A stretch of DNA of 64,000 nucleotides from Massiliimicrobium timonense (GTDB lineage: Bacteria > Bacillota_I > Bacilli_A > Erysipelotrichales > Coprobacillaceae), in NCBI RefSeq assembly GCF_002160865.1, contig NZ_NFLJ01000008.1, positions 18,768 through 82,767 of the forward strand. Reading direction: 5' to 3'. The number at the start of each line of letters is the position of its first letter. Positions within the stretch are counted from its first letter, which is position 1. Below are positions 45,920-54,191 of this stretch, one piece after another. The translations under genes and the position numbers were made by a program. A model generated the notes under the pieces. That model was not told where the DNA came from and made no database searches. It saw only the letters and a list, made by a program, of their open reading frames with translations.

Positions 45920-46344
45920 CAATAATAATGATTACAGATGTTTACCATATCTTCAATATAGACACGACCACCAGAGATGATATCATCATCTAGATGATGT
46001 TTTGTTTTAAATGATTTCTTACAAGAATATGTTTCTCTCATTAATGGCAAGTCTTGTTTTAAACATAATTGAATGATTTTTTCCATTTCTTTGCTTTTAA
46101 AACAAAATAAGTTAAATAATGCCAAATTACGAATATGTTGACGAGATAGCTGACATATAAAATTTTCCAATTCTTTATCTTTTAAACATGGATATTCTTC
46201 AAATCCAATAACCAAAAGATCAATGTCTTCCTGAAAAGAAAAATCCGTTATTGGTTTGGCATAAGTTCGTGCATATCTTGCCATGTCTTCTGCTAAAAGT
46301 TTTGCATCTTTACAATGCGTTGTATAAACAACTTGAACTTTCAT
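45919..46344 (-). CDS. Flavodoxin-like protein
   Basis: A 141-residue alpha/beta protein. KVQVVYTTHCKDAKLLAEDMARY resembles the first strand-loop-helix of flavodoxins, but the usual (S/T)xTGxT phosphate loop is TTHCKDA; DLLVIGFEEYP matches the second loop region. It may bind FMN weakly or not at all. It stands alone, divergent from cotJAB. ATG at 46342-46344 follows AGGTGG; the upstream in-frame start is not supported. Function unknown. Confidence 0.6.
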   Translation of the reverse strand: MKVQVVYTTHCKDAKLLAEDMARYARTYAKPITDFSFQEDIDLLVIGFEEYPCLKDKELENFICQLSRQHIRNLALFNLFCFKSKEMEKIIQLCLKQDLPLMRETYSCKKSFKTKHHLDDDIISGGRVYIEDMVNICNHYY

Positions 46345-46409
46345 AAAACCAGCCACCTTTCTATTTTATTATAAAAACAAAATATGAACTGAAAATAAAC
46401 ATGTGTCCT

Positions 46410-46437
46410 TATCATTTCATAAATCAAATCATATGTT
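46410..46437 (+). promoter_or_regulatory. Possible sigma-E-type promoter of cotJAB-cotJC
   Basis: TATCATT (46410-46416), 13-base spacer, CATATGTT (46430-46437); five of seven -35 bases match and the CATA core of the -10 is kept. The -10 also fits a sigma-K pattern (CATANNNTA). cotJ is sigma-E-dependent in Bacillus. Confidence 0.4.
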
Positions 46438-46456
46438 ATGATGGAAGGAGGTTTAT

Positions 46457-46882
46457 ATGAATTTTTTTCAAGAAGATAAAAACTGTTTTTCACCATTTTA
46501 TATGTCAAATCAAACAAGACAATGTCAACCTGTTCTTTTTGATCCACAGGAAGCTATTTCATTAGGTAATTTATTTAAAGATCTCTATATGTCTTATCAG
46601 GGATTTTCTAATTATTGTCTACAACCTGAAAATGCACGTCAACAAGCATTATTAGAAGTTCAGATGTATTATTTTGTAGCACATGAAATCAATCTCTATT
46701 TAGATACACATCCTCATGATGAAAAAATGATTCAACTATATGAACAATACATTCAAAAGGCAAAACAAAGCCAAAATGCATTTGAAAAGAAATATGGTCC
46801 TTTAGAAGTACAAAATACTCAAAACAAAATCCCATTTGAATGGATACAAGGTCCTTGGCCTTGGGAATATCAAAAAGATTAA
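46457..46882 (+). CDS. cotJB: CotJA-CotJB fusion, spore coat protein
   Basis: A 141-residue protein. Residues about 10-55 (QPVLFDPQEAISLGNLFKDLYMSY) look like CotJA (xPxEAlxxGTlFPELYxPY). Residues about 60-141 match CotJB: the central NLYLDTHPHDEKMIQLYEQY and FEKKYGPLE, and the Trp/Pro-rich end GPWPWEYQ. In Bacillus and clostridia CotJA and CotJB are separate small proteins encoded with the Mn-catalase-like CotJC. The fusion keeps one reading frame with no stop between. GGAAGGAGG precedes ATG at 46457; cotJC follows after 12 bases. Confidence 0.8.
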   Translation: MNFFQEDKNCFSPFYMSNQTRQCQPVLFDPQEAISLGNLFKDLYMSYQGFSNYCLQPENARQQALLEVQMYYFVAHEINLYLDTHPHDEKMIQLYEQYIQKAKQSQNAFEKKYGPLEVQNTQNKIPFEWIQGPWPWEYQKD

Positions 46883-46894
46883 GGAGGTTTAAAA

Positions 46895-47476
46895 ATGTGG
46901 ATTTATAGTAAGAAATTACAATATCCTATTTCTATTAAAAATAAAGACTTATCTATGGCCAAATTCATCATTACACAATTTGGTGGTCCTAATGGTGAAC
47001 TTGCTGCTTCAACACGTTACATTACACAACGTTATACAATGCCTGATGAAAAAGGAAAAGCATTATTAACCGATATTGGTACTGAAGAACTTGGACATAT
47101 GGAAATGGTATCAACAATGGTTTATCAATTAACACAGGGAGCAACAATGGAAGAAATTAAAGCTGCTGGTTTACAAAGTTATTATACTGAGCATGGCTGT
47201 GCTTTATTCCCTAATGATGCCAATGGTGTTCCATTTAATGCTATGGTCTTTTCATCAACTGGTGATCCTGTTGCTGATTTAGCGGAAGATTGTGCTGCTG
47301 AACAAAAAGCCAGAGCCGTTTATGAAAACTTGATGAACCAAACACGTGATCCTGATTTACTTGCTCCATTATCTTTCTTACGACAACGTGAAATTGTTCA
47401 TTATGAAAGATTTAGAGAACTTTATGAAGAATATGTTCAAAAATATTATCAACCTGATTTTCCTTCAAAATGTTAA
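46895..47476 (+). CDS. cotJC: CotJC, manganese-catalase-like spore coat protein
   Basis: A 193-residue ferritin-like Mn catalase. It starts MWIYSKKLQYPISIK, typical of CotJC. Metal-ligand candidates are Glu in GGPNGELAAS, ExxH in TEELGHMEM, Glu in DLAEDCAAEQKARAVYE and ExxH in REIVHYERF. It may scavenge peroxide in the outer spore layer. ATG at 46895 follows AAGGAGG. With cotJAB it makes the cotJ operon, closed by a terminator. Confidence 0.95.
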   Translation: MWIYSKKLQYPISIKNKDLSMAKFIITQFGGPNGELAASTRYITQRYTMPDEKGKALLTDIGTEELGHMEMVSTMVYQLTQGATMEEIKAAGLQSYYTEHGCALFPNDANGVPFNAMVFSSTGDPVADLAEDCAAEQKARAVYENLMNQTRDPDLLAPLSFLRQREIVHYERFRELYEEYVQKYYQPDFPSKC

Positions 47477-47498
47477 AAACCCGAAAAATTCGGGTTTT
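47474..47498. terminator. Terminator after cotJC
   Basis: A strong stem AAAACCCGAA/TTCGGGTTTT with T runs on both strands; it also lies at the end of the opposing gene. Confidence 0.85.
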
Positions 47499-47974
47499 TA
47501 CTTTGCTGAAGCATAAGCAATAAATAATCCAATAAGTGCAACAATTGTTGTAAACAAATCACCGACAATCAAACTACGCACACTCATGACAAAAATATCT
47601 AAAAAAGAAGTCAACGGTAGACTCACACCTAATTCATGCAATGGAAGATAAATCATAGTCATTTCACCTATAACATAACAAAATACAGTTAAAATGACAC
47701 TTAATATAGCCATTTGTGATGAATGAATTTGAGAAATTTTTGTCACAGCACTTGAAACAACAATAGCACATACCACATAAAAGAGCGATGAAGTGATATG
47801 CAAAGAGTGAATAACAATTCCTAAAACAACCCCAGCCGCAATCGCTGTCAATAGTCCAATCCCAATAACTTTACTCCACTGTGTACTGTCAAGAAATTGA
47901 TCATTATTAGAACGAAAATACTTTTTTGCTTCCTGTCTTTCTTTATATTCTTTATATTTATCTTGAAATGACAT
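47498..47974 (-). CDS. Four-helix membrane protein of unknown function
   Basis: A 158-residue protein: a charged N-terminus (MSFQDKYKEYKERQEAKKYF), a linker, and four hydrophobic segments (about 36-56, 62-78, 87-107, 128-155). No motif is recognised. It is the last gene of a unit with a rhomboid protease and a DprA-like protein (12-base gap to the rhomboid), and converges on cotJC. ATG 47972-47974 with AGGAGGG. I do not propose a function. Confidence 0.7.
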   Translation of the reverse strand: MSFQDKYKEYKERQEAKKYFRSNNDQFLDSTQWSKVIGIGLLTAIAAGVVLGIVIHSLHITSSLFYVVCAIVVSSAVTKISQIHSSQMAILSVILTVFCYVIGEMTMIYLPLHELGVSLPLTSFLDIFVMSVRSLIVGDLFTTIVALIGLFIAYASAK

Positions 47975-47986
47975 AAAACCCTCCTG

Positions 47987-48619
47987 TTAATGTATAAGAT
48001 GTTTTTGATGTTTGATCATCAATAAAATATATGTACAAACAAAACCACCAATAAGTCCAGCTAAATGCCCAGAAAGTGAAATAGATGGTATAATAAAAGA
48101 AATTATAAGCATTAAAATAATATTAGGTGCCAACTGCTTAAAAATATCCATATAAATATATTTATAGCGCAGTGCCAATGCTCCTAAAGCACCAATTAAT
48201 CCAAAAATCACACCACTGATACCTCCACTTACAACATTTGCGCCATAACCAGTGATGAGATAAAATAAATAAGGTAAACCTGTTGTTGTCAAAGCACTAA
48301 CTAAAATCAAAATCAAATATTTTTTTAAACCCAATGATTTTTCAATAAACAATCCCAGTCCATATAATGAATAACAGTTCACTGCTAAATGAAGAATGCC
48401 AAAATGAATAAAGTTTGCGGACAACAAGCGATAATATTCATGCGATAGCTGTATATAAACTGGATTAAATCCACCAAAATACAATCCTTCTAATGCATTC
48501 ATTTCTTCACCAAACCAAACAAAACTCATTGCATAAACCAATATACATAAACATATTAACGAAATGGTAATAGGAAAACTTTTATATTTCCATAGAAAAC
48601 GATTTAACATACTATTCAT
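47987..48619 (-). CDS. Rhomboid-family intramembrane serine protease
   Basis: A 210-residue protein with six membrane segments. The catalytic serine is in GGISGVIFGLIG (GxSG), the histidine in LSGHLAGLIGG, and the L1-loop/TM2 has HFGILHLAVNCYSL (H..N). Rhomboids cut membrane proteins near the outer face of the bilayer. The start (ATG 48617-48619) overlaps the DprA-like gene by eight bases; ATG at 48610 is another option. The ribosome site is weak, suggesting coupling. Confidence 0.9.
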   Translation of the reverse strand: MNSMLNRFLWKYKSFPITISLICLCILVYAMSFVWFGEEMNALEGLYFGGFNPVYIQLSHEYYRLLSANFIHFGILHLAVNCYSLYGLGLFIEKSLGLKKYLILILVSALTTTGLPYLFYLITGYGANVVSGGISGVIFGLIGALGALALRYKYIYMDIFKQLAPNIILMLIISFIIPSISLSGHLAGLIGGFVCTYILLMIKHQKHLIH

Positions 48620-49607
48620 CTAAAAACTCATAGATAGACATCTGATCTATCAGAATTTCTTCTGCCTCCTTTACAACTTCATTCTTTTCAATAATCTGAT
48701 CAAGTGTTAATAATGATAAAATATCATCATAACTTATTTTAATAGCTCCCATTTCCAATAAACGAATATTTCCACCATAACGACTATCATCTAAAACCAT
48801 TTGTTTTGTCCAATGATAATGGAAATTTTGAATCGTTGTAAACCAGACAGCCCCACTATTAATATGTGTCGCTGTAATAATTTGAACATCACTCAAACCA
48901 CACACATAAATATTACGATCCAAAGCATTCGTTACATTAAAATATGCAAATGGATCAACAGCACTCAACAACAATAAACGTCCTTCTTTAATATGTTTTG
49001 AATAAGACTTTTTCTTATCAAACATATGATCACTTACAAAACATATAGCTTGACCACCTAAATTTAAAAATGTTTTTAAAGCATAGGCATCTGTCCCCTT
49101 TGTCCCATTAGCAACCAGAACTTTTTCTTCATCATAAATCTTTGTCACAATATTCTTTGTATAAGTATTTAATCTTTTTTCAAGTTCCTGTGGTCCTACA
49201 ACGGATACCATATGATTTTCTGTAATGGATAAATCACCAACATAATAAAGATATAAAGGTGCTCTTTTTTTGAGTTTAGATGTTAATATTTTAGGATAAT
49301 TATCTTCATATTTCGTTGTGAGAGATATACCTTCATTTTCTAAATTCGCTAAAGCAAAAAGAAGATCATTAATTGTCGTTAAACGTGCTATCATTTTATA
49401 GGCAATGTATTCTTCTATTCCCAATATATCAATCAATGTATCTTTATTCATACCAAATAATTTAGATGGCGTTTTTCTTGATGAACTTTTTAATTTTCGT
49501 TCAACATTCAGCCATTCATCCTGTGTTAAAGCAGCAGTATTATCTACAACTAAATCTCCACAAAATAAAAGAACAGCTAAGCTATCTAAATTCAACTGTA
49601 TTTTCAT
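48612..49607 (-). CDS. Divergent DprA/Smf-like protein
   Basis: A 331-residue protein. Residues about 95-290 follow the DprA Rossmann layout: ISLTTKYEDNYPKIL, APLYLYYVGDLS, HMVSVVGPQEL, ANGTKGTDAYAL, and late SGAVWFTT and RLLEMGAIKI. The usual VGSR loop is VVGPQ, losing the arginine, and the GSR/GxDxxAH signature is altered (GTKGTDAYAL). Normal DprA loads RecA on incoming single-stranded DNA. Here a DNA role is uncertain. It precedes a rhomboid and a 4-TM gene. ATG 49605-49607 after AGGTGG. The C-terminal winged helix seems absent or altered. Confidence 0.7.
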   Translation of the reverse strand: MKIQLNLDSLAVLLFCGDLVVDNTAALTQDEWLNVERKLKSSSRKTPSKLFGMNKDTLIDILGIEEYIAYKMIARLTTINDLLFALANLENEGISLTTKYEDNYPKILTSKLKKRAPLYLYYVGDLSITENHMVSVVGPQELEKRLNTYTKNIVTKIYDEEKVLVANGTKGTDAYALKTFLNLGGQAICFVSDHMFDKKKSYSKHIKEGRLLLLSAVDPFAYFNVTNALDRNIYVCGLSDVQIITATHINSGAVWFTTIQNFHYHWTKQMVLDDSRYGGNIRLLEMGAIKISYDDILSLLTLDQIIEKNEVVKEAEEILIDQMSIYEFLDE

Positions 49608-49630
49608 AAAACCACCTGCACTTTGAAAAT

Positions 49631-49659
49631 ATTATACCATAGTTAAACACATCCGTCGA
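49631..49659 (-). promoter_or_regulatory. Promoter of the DprA-like/rhomboid unit
   Basis: Minus strand TCGACG (49654-49659), 17-base spacer, TATAAT (49631-49636). Confidence 0.5.
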
Positions 49660-49660
49660 T

Positions 49661-49690
49661 AAAAAAAGGTATGATAATCAATCATACCCT
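49661..49690 (-). terminator. Terminator after ppdK
   Basis: An 8-bp stem (GGTATGAT with ATCATACC) followed by seven Ts on the minus strand. Confidence 0.8.
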
Positions 49691-49701
49691 TTATAAGAAA
49701 A

Positions 49702-52338
49702 TTATTCAATTCCCATTTTTTCTTTAACAGCAGCTTGTGCAGCAGCTAAACGTGCTAATGGTACACGGAATGGAGAACATGAAACATAAGTTAATCCTAA
49801 TTTATGACAGAATTCAACTGTACTTGCTTCTCCACCATGTTCACCACAGATTCCAAGTTTGATATCTGGGCGTGTTTTCTTACCTTTTTCAATAGCAATT
49901 CTCATCAATTCACCAACACCTTCTTGGTCAACTTTAGCGAATGGATCAGATTCAAAGATTTGTTTACTATAGTAATCACCTAAGAATTTAGCAGCATCAT
50001 CACGGCTGAATCCATAAGTCATCTGAGTTAAGTCATTTGTACCAAAGCTAAAGAATTCAGCTTCTTCAGCAATCTTATCAGCAGTTAAAGCAGCTCTAGG
50101 AATTTCAATCATAGTACCTACTTTGTAAGGTAATTCTACACCTGCTTCAGCGATAATCTTATCTGCTGTATCACAAACAATTTTCTTTACATATTTTAAT
50201 TCATGAACATCTCCAACAAGAGGGATCATGATTTCAGGAACAACATTTTGCCCTTCTCTATTCACTGCAATAGCAGCTTCAATAACAGCTCTTGTTTGCA
50301 TTTCAGCAATTTCTGGATAAGTTACAGCTAAACGACAACCTCTGTGTCCCATCATTGGGTTGAATTCTTTTAATGATTCAACACGTGCTTTTAAAGCTTC
50401 AAAAGTCATTCCTAAGCTTTCAGCAAGTGGTCTGATTTCTTCATCAGTATGAGGTAAGAATTCATGTAAAGGTGGATCCAAGAAACGAATAGTTACTGGA
50501 TAAATTTCCATAGCTTTAAATAATTCTTTAAAGTCACTTCTTTGATAAGGTAAAATCTTTTCAAGTGCTTCTCGTCTTGCTTCTTCAGTTTCAGCAGTAA
50601 TCATACGTCTAAAATTGAAAATTCTTTCTTCTTCAAAGAACATATGTTCTGTTCTACAAAGACCAATACCTTCTGCACCAAATTTACGAGCTTGTAAAGC
50701 ATCTCTAGGTGTATCAGCATTTGTACGAACTTGTAATTTACGTACTTCGTCAGCCCATTCCATGAATGTTTCGAAATCACCACTAATTTCTGGTTCAACA
50801 GTTTTAATTTGTTCACCATAAACATTACCAGTGCTTCCGTCTAATGACATATAATCACCTTCATGATATTGTTTACCATCAGGTGTAGTTAAAATTTTAT
50901 TTTCTTCGTCAATCTTTAATGAACCACATCCACAAACGCAGCAAGTTCCCATACCTCTGGCAACAACTGCAGCATGTGATGTCATACCACCACGAATTGT
51001 CAAGATACCATGAGCAATATTCATACCTTCAATATCTTCAGGTGAAGTTTCAAGACGAACTAATAAGATATCTTGAACACCATTCTTTGATGCTTCAATA
51101 ACATCTTCAGCAGTAAAATAGATACGACCAGTAGCGGCACCTGGAGAAGCAGCTAAACCAGTAGCTACAACTTGTGCACAACGTAATGATACATCATCAA
51201 AGTTTGGATGTAATAATTGATCTAATTGTTTAGGTTCAACTTTTAATAAAGCTTCTTCCTTAGTAATCATACCTTCATTAACAAGATCAACAGCAATCTT
51301 TAAAGCAGCAGCAGCTGTTCTTTTACCATTACGTGTTTGAAGCATAAATAATTTACCATCTTCAATTGTAAATTCCATATCTTGCATATCTTTGTAATGA
51401 TCTTCAAGAATTTTATTGATTTTTACGAATTGATCATAACATTCTGGCATAACTTCTTTTAAAGTATCAATTGTTTGAGGTGTACGAATACCAGCAACAA
51501 CGTCTTCACCTTGAGCGTTCATCAAGTATTCACCATATAATTTCTTTTCTCCTGTAGCAGGGTTTCTTGTAAAAGCAACACCTGTACCAGAAGTTTCACC
51601 ACGGTTACCATAAACCATTTCTTGAACGTTAACAGCTGTTCCCCAGCTTCCTGGAATATCATTTAAACGTCTATAAGTAATCGCACGATCATTATTCCAT
51701 GATCTAAACACGGCTTTAATAGCTTCCATCATTTGTACTTTTGGATCTTGAGGGAAATCTACTCCAGCATGTTTTTTGTATTCATTTTTATAGATTTCAA
51801 CAACTTCTTTTAAATCATCAGCTGTTAAATCAGTATCAAATTCAACACCTTTTTCTTCTTTAACTTTATCAAACATATGTTCAAATGAGCTTTTTGGGAA
51901 TCCCATAACAACATCAGCAAACATTTGAATAAAACGACGATAGCTATCATAAACAAAACGAGGATTTTGAGTCACTTCAGTAAATCCTTTAGCCACTTCA
52001 TCGTTCATTCCTAAATTTAAAACTGTATCCATCATACCAGGCATAGAAGCTCTTGCTCCAGAACGTACAGAAACAAGTAATGGATTATGTGCATCTCCCA
52101 TTGTTTTTCCTGTAATTTTTTCTAGTTCAGCAAGTTTTTCATAAACTTGGTCTTCGATTTCTTTAGTAATCACTTTCCCGTCTTCATAATATTTAGTGCA
52201 GGCTTCTGTTGTCACAGTAAATCCTTGAGGTACAGGCAAACCAATATTTGTCATTTCTGCTAAGTTAGCCCCTTTACCACCAAGTAAGTTACGCATGTCT
52301 TTATTTCCTTCACTAAATAAGTAGACATATTTTTTCAT
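49702..52338 (-). CDS. ppdK: Pyruvate, phosphate dikinase
   Basis: An 878-residue PPDK. The N-terminal ATP-grasp domain starts LLGGKGANLAEMTNIGLPVP; the swivelling phosphohistidine domain has GGMTSHAAVVARGMG; the TIM-barrel PEP domain ends with ICGEHGGEAS (catalytic Cys). It interconverts PEP + AMP + PPi and pyruvate + ATP + Pi. It can run glycolytically, sparing PPi, or in gluconeogenesis. No PPDK regulatory kinase (DUF299) is adjacent. ATG at 52336-52338 after GGAGGAAGT; a longer upstream reading crosses the promoter and is rejected. Confidence 0.97.
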   Translation of the reverse strand: MKKYVYLFSEGNKDMRNLLGGKGANLAEMTNIGLPVPQGFTVTTEACTKYYEDGKVITKEIEDQVYEKLAELEKITGKTMGDAHNPLLVSVRSGARASMPGMMDTVLNLGMNDEVAKGFTEVTQNPRFVYDSYRRFIQMFADVVMGFPKSSFEHMFDKVKEEKGVEFDTDLTADDLKEVVEIYKNEYKKHAGVDFPQDPKVQMMEAIKAVFRSWNNDRAITYRRLNDIPGSWGTAVNVQEMVYGNRGETSGTGVAFTRNPATGEKKLYGEYLMNAQGEDVVAGIRTPQTIDTLKEVMPECYDQFVKINKILEDHYKDMQDMEFTIEDGKLFMLQTRNGKRTAAAALKIAVDLVNEGMITKEEALLKVEPKQLDQLLHPNFDDVSLRCAQVVATGLAASPGAATGRIYFTAEDVIEASKNGVQDILLVRLETSPEDIEGMNIAHGILTIRGGMTSHAAVVARGMGTCCVCGCGSLKIDEENKILTTPDGKQYHEGDYMSLDGSTGNVYGEQIKTVEPEISGDFETFMEWADEVRKLQVRTNADTPRDALQARKFGAEGIGLCRTEHMFFEEERIFNFRRMITAETEEARREALEKILPYQRSDFKELFKAMEIYPVTIRFLDPPLHEFLPHTDEEIRPLAESLGMTFEALKARVESLKEFNPMMGHRGCRLAVTYPEIAEMQTRAVIEAAIAVNREGQNVVPEIMIPLVGDVHELKYVKKIVCDTADKIIAEAGVELPYKVGTMIEIPRAALTADKIAEEAEFFSFGTNDLTQMTYGFSRDDAAKFLGDYYSKQIFESDPFAKVDQEGVGELMRIAIEKGKKTRPDIKLGICGEHGGEASTVEFCHKLGLTYVSCSPFRVPLARLAAAQAAVKEKMGIE

Positions 52339-52368
52339 ATAACTTCCTCCTTTGTTACTACTTTTCAT

Positions 52369-52398
52369 ATTATACACTATGTGAGTGCTTACATTCAA
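52369..52398 (-). promoter_or_regulatory. Promoter of ppdK with cre-like core
   Basis: Minus strand TTGAAT (52393-52398), 18-base spacer, TATAAT (52369-52374). The spacer holds TGTAAGCACTCACA, which resembles cre but has CA instead of the central CG. Confidence 0.5.
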
Positions 52399-52417
52399 CA
52401 AAAAAATGAGCGAATTT

Positions 52418-52455
52418 TAAAAAAGTGGAGAATCCAATTTTTAGGTTTCTCCACT
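52418..52455 (-). terminator. Terminator after the DEAD-box helicase gene
   Basis: A 9-bp perfect stem (AGTGGAGAA with TTCTCCACT) followed by TTTTTT on the minus strand. Confidence 0.8.
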
Positions 52456-52489
52456 CTATCATAAATTCATTTGAACTCATCATTCTTTT

Positions 52490-54052
52490 TTATTCTTCCT
52501 GTGCCAATTCCAGACGTACACGTCTTCCTTTTATTTTTTGATTATAACAATAATCTAATACCTTTTGAGAAGCTTCTGGCGTTAAATTGGCAAAACTGAA
52601 TTTCCTTTTAATTGTAATCTCACCTATATCTTTTTTAGAGATTTGGGCATAACGCAAAAAGAAATCAATAATATCCTTAACATTAACCTTATCCATTGAA
52701 CCTACACTCATAAAAAGACGTTGCTCATTTTTATGTATGTCCTTAATATCCTGATAATTATAACCCACACGTTTTGAATAACACATTGCCAGCAATGCAG
52801 CCATTACATCATTTCTCATATGTGCAGGAATATCTTTCACAATTTTCTTGAACGGTTCCAAATTTCCTTTGAGAACAGTATCCTGAACATCAAACAAAAG
52901 TTCTTTGATTTTCTGATCAAAAATATCTTCAATCGCCGGTATCTCTAATTTTTCAATATGACTGTTTGTATGCTTTTCAATGGCTTTTAAGAAATTCTTT
53001 TCACGAGCTGTCACAATAGAATAAGCTTCACCCTTTTTGTTTGCACGTCCAGTTCTTCCAATACGATGAATATAAAGTTCTTCCTCTTGAGGCAATTCAT
53101 AATTAATCACATGTGATATATTATCCACATCAATTCCTCTTGCAGCCACATCTGTCGCAACCAGATATTGAATCTGCCCATTTTTAAATCTTCTTAATGT
53201 ATTCATTCTTTGATTCTGTGATAAATCACCATGCATCGCTTCTACATTATAATGTTTTTGTTGCATAGCAGCAACAACTTCATCAACTGAGCGTTTTGTT
53301 TTACAAAAGATAATGGTATTATCCATTTCACGAGAATCTAAAATACGGCATAGAACTTCAAAACGACGATTCACTTTCGTTTCAAAATAATATTGTGAAA
53401 CAGTTGAGGCTGTCATTGTCTTAGCTTTAATCTGAATATGCTGATAGTCTTCTTTCATGTAGAAACTTGCAATTTTTTTAATATCACTTGGCATCGTTGC
53501 TGAAAACAATACGGTATGTCTTTGTTCTGGAACAGTCTGCAAGATTGTTTCAATATCATCAATGAATCCCATATTTAACATTTCATCTGCTTCATCCAAA
53601 ACAAGCCAGTTGACATGATCTAAACGTAACGCTTTACGACGCATCAAATCCAGCACACGACCCGGTGTTCCTACAACAATATCTGCTCCTTTTTTTAAAG
53701 CACGAATCTGTTTTTCAATTTCACTTCCACCATAAACACTCACAATTGATAAACGTGTATATTTACCAATACGTCTTAATTCTTCGTCAATCTGTAAGGC
53801 CAATTCACGTGTTGGCGATAAAATTAACGCCTGAACACCTTGTTGACTTTTTTCAATACATGAAAGCAAAACACTACCAAAAGCCAATGTTTTTCCTGTT
53901 CCTGTTTGTGCCTGTCCAATGATATCTTTTCCTTCTAATAAAACAGGTATGGCTTTTTCTTGAATCGGTGAAGGCATCACATATCCCATCATTTCAATTC
54001 CCTGTAAAACCAGTTTTGATAATCCTAAATCATAAAAAGTTTTTTGTTGCAT
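52490..54052 (-). CDS. DEAD-box RNA helicase with DbpA-type RNA-binding domain
   Basis: A 520-residue helicase. Q motif and F (FYDLGLSKLVLQGIEMMGY, PSPIQEKAIP), Walker A AQTGTGKTLAF, DEAD (VLDEADEML), SAT (FSATMP) and the HRIGRTGR motif are all present. The C-terminal 70 residues (VNVKDIIDFFLRYAQISKKD... to RRVRLELAQ) form a DbpA-type RRM, which in YxiN/DbpA binds 23S rRNA. A role in 50S assembly or cold adaptation is inferred. ATG at 54050-54052 after AGAGGTTTAT; in-frame upstream starts lack a ribosome site. Similar proteins are named DeaD, DbpA or CshA. Confidence 0.92.
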   Translation of the reverse strand: MQQKTFYDLGLSKLVLQGIEMMGYVMPSPIQEKAIPVLLEGKDIIGQAQTGTGKTLAFGSVLLSCIEKSQQGVQALILSPTRELALQIDEELRRIGKYTRLSIVSVYGGSEIEKQIRALKKGADIVVGTPGRVLDLMRRKALRLDHVNWLVLDEADEMLNMGFIDDIETILQTVPEQRHTVLFSATMPSDIKKIASFYMKEDYQHIQIKAKTMTASTVSQYYFETKVNRRFEVLCRILDSREMDNTIIFCKTKRSVDEVVAAMQQKHYNVEAMHGDLSQNQRMNTLRRFKNGQIQYLVATDVAARGIDVDNISHVINYELPQEEELYIHRIGRTGRANKKGEAYSIVTAREKNFLKAIEKHTNSHIEKLEIPAIEDIFDQKIKELLFDVQDTVLKGNLEPFKKIVKDIPAHMRNDVMAALLAMCYSKRVGYNYQDIKDIHKNEQRLFMSVGSMDKVNVKDIIDFFLRYAQISKKDIGEITIKRKFSFANLTPEASQKVLDYCYNQKIKGRRVRLELAQEE

Positions 54053-54120
54053 ATAAACCTCTCTTTCATCTACTCTTACACATTCACCTTCATCCGACAA
54101 AATCAAGGTCAATGTCATTC

Positions 54121-54160
54121 AAAAGAAAAGTCAGGAAAAGATTTTCCCGACCGACTTTCC
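54121..54160 (-). terminator. Terminator after the GNAT-FolC gene
   Basis: A long imperfect stem (GGAAAGTCGG.. with ..TGACTTTTC, inner GGGAAAA/TTTTCC) followed by TTTTG on the minus strand. Confidence 0.65.
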
Positions 54161-54191
54161 TAATGGATAATATCATACTCTTTACGAAAAC

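Noticed and set aside
52375..52392. GCACTC upstream of ppdK as a second CIRCE
   Set aside because: Only one arm resembles CIRCE; the GAGTGCTAA arm is absent.
52339..52401. N-terminal extension of ppdK by 21 codons
   Set aside because: It would run across the TATAAT and the ribosome site; the ATG at 52336-52338 has ideal spacing and matches the family start.
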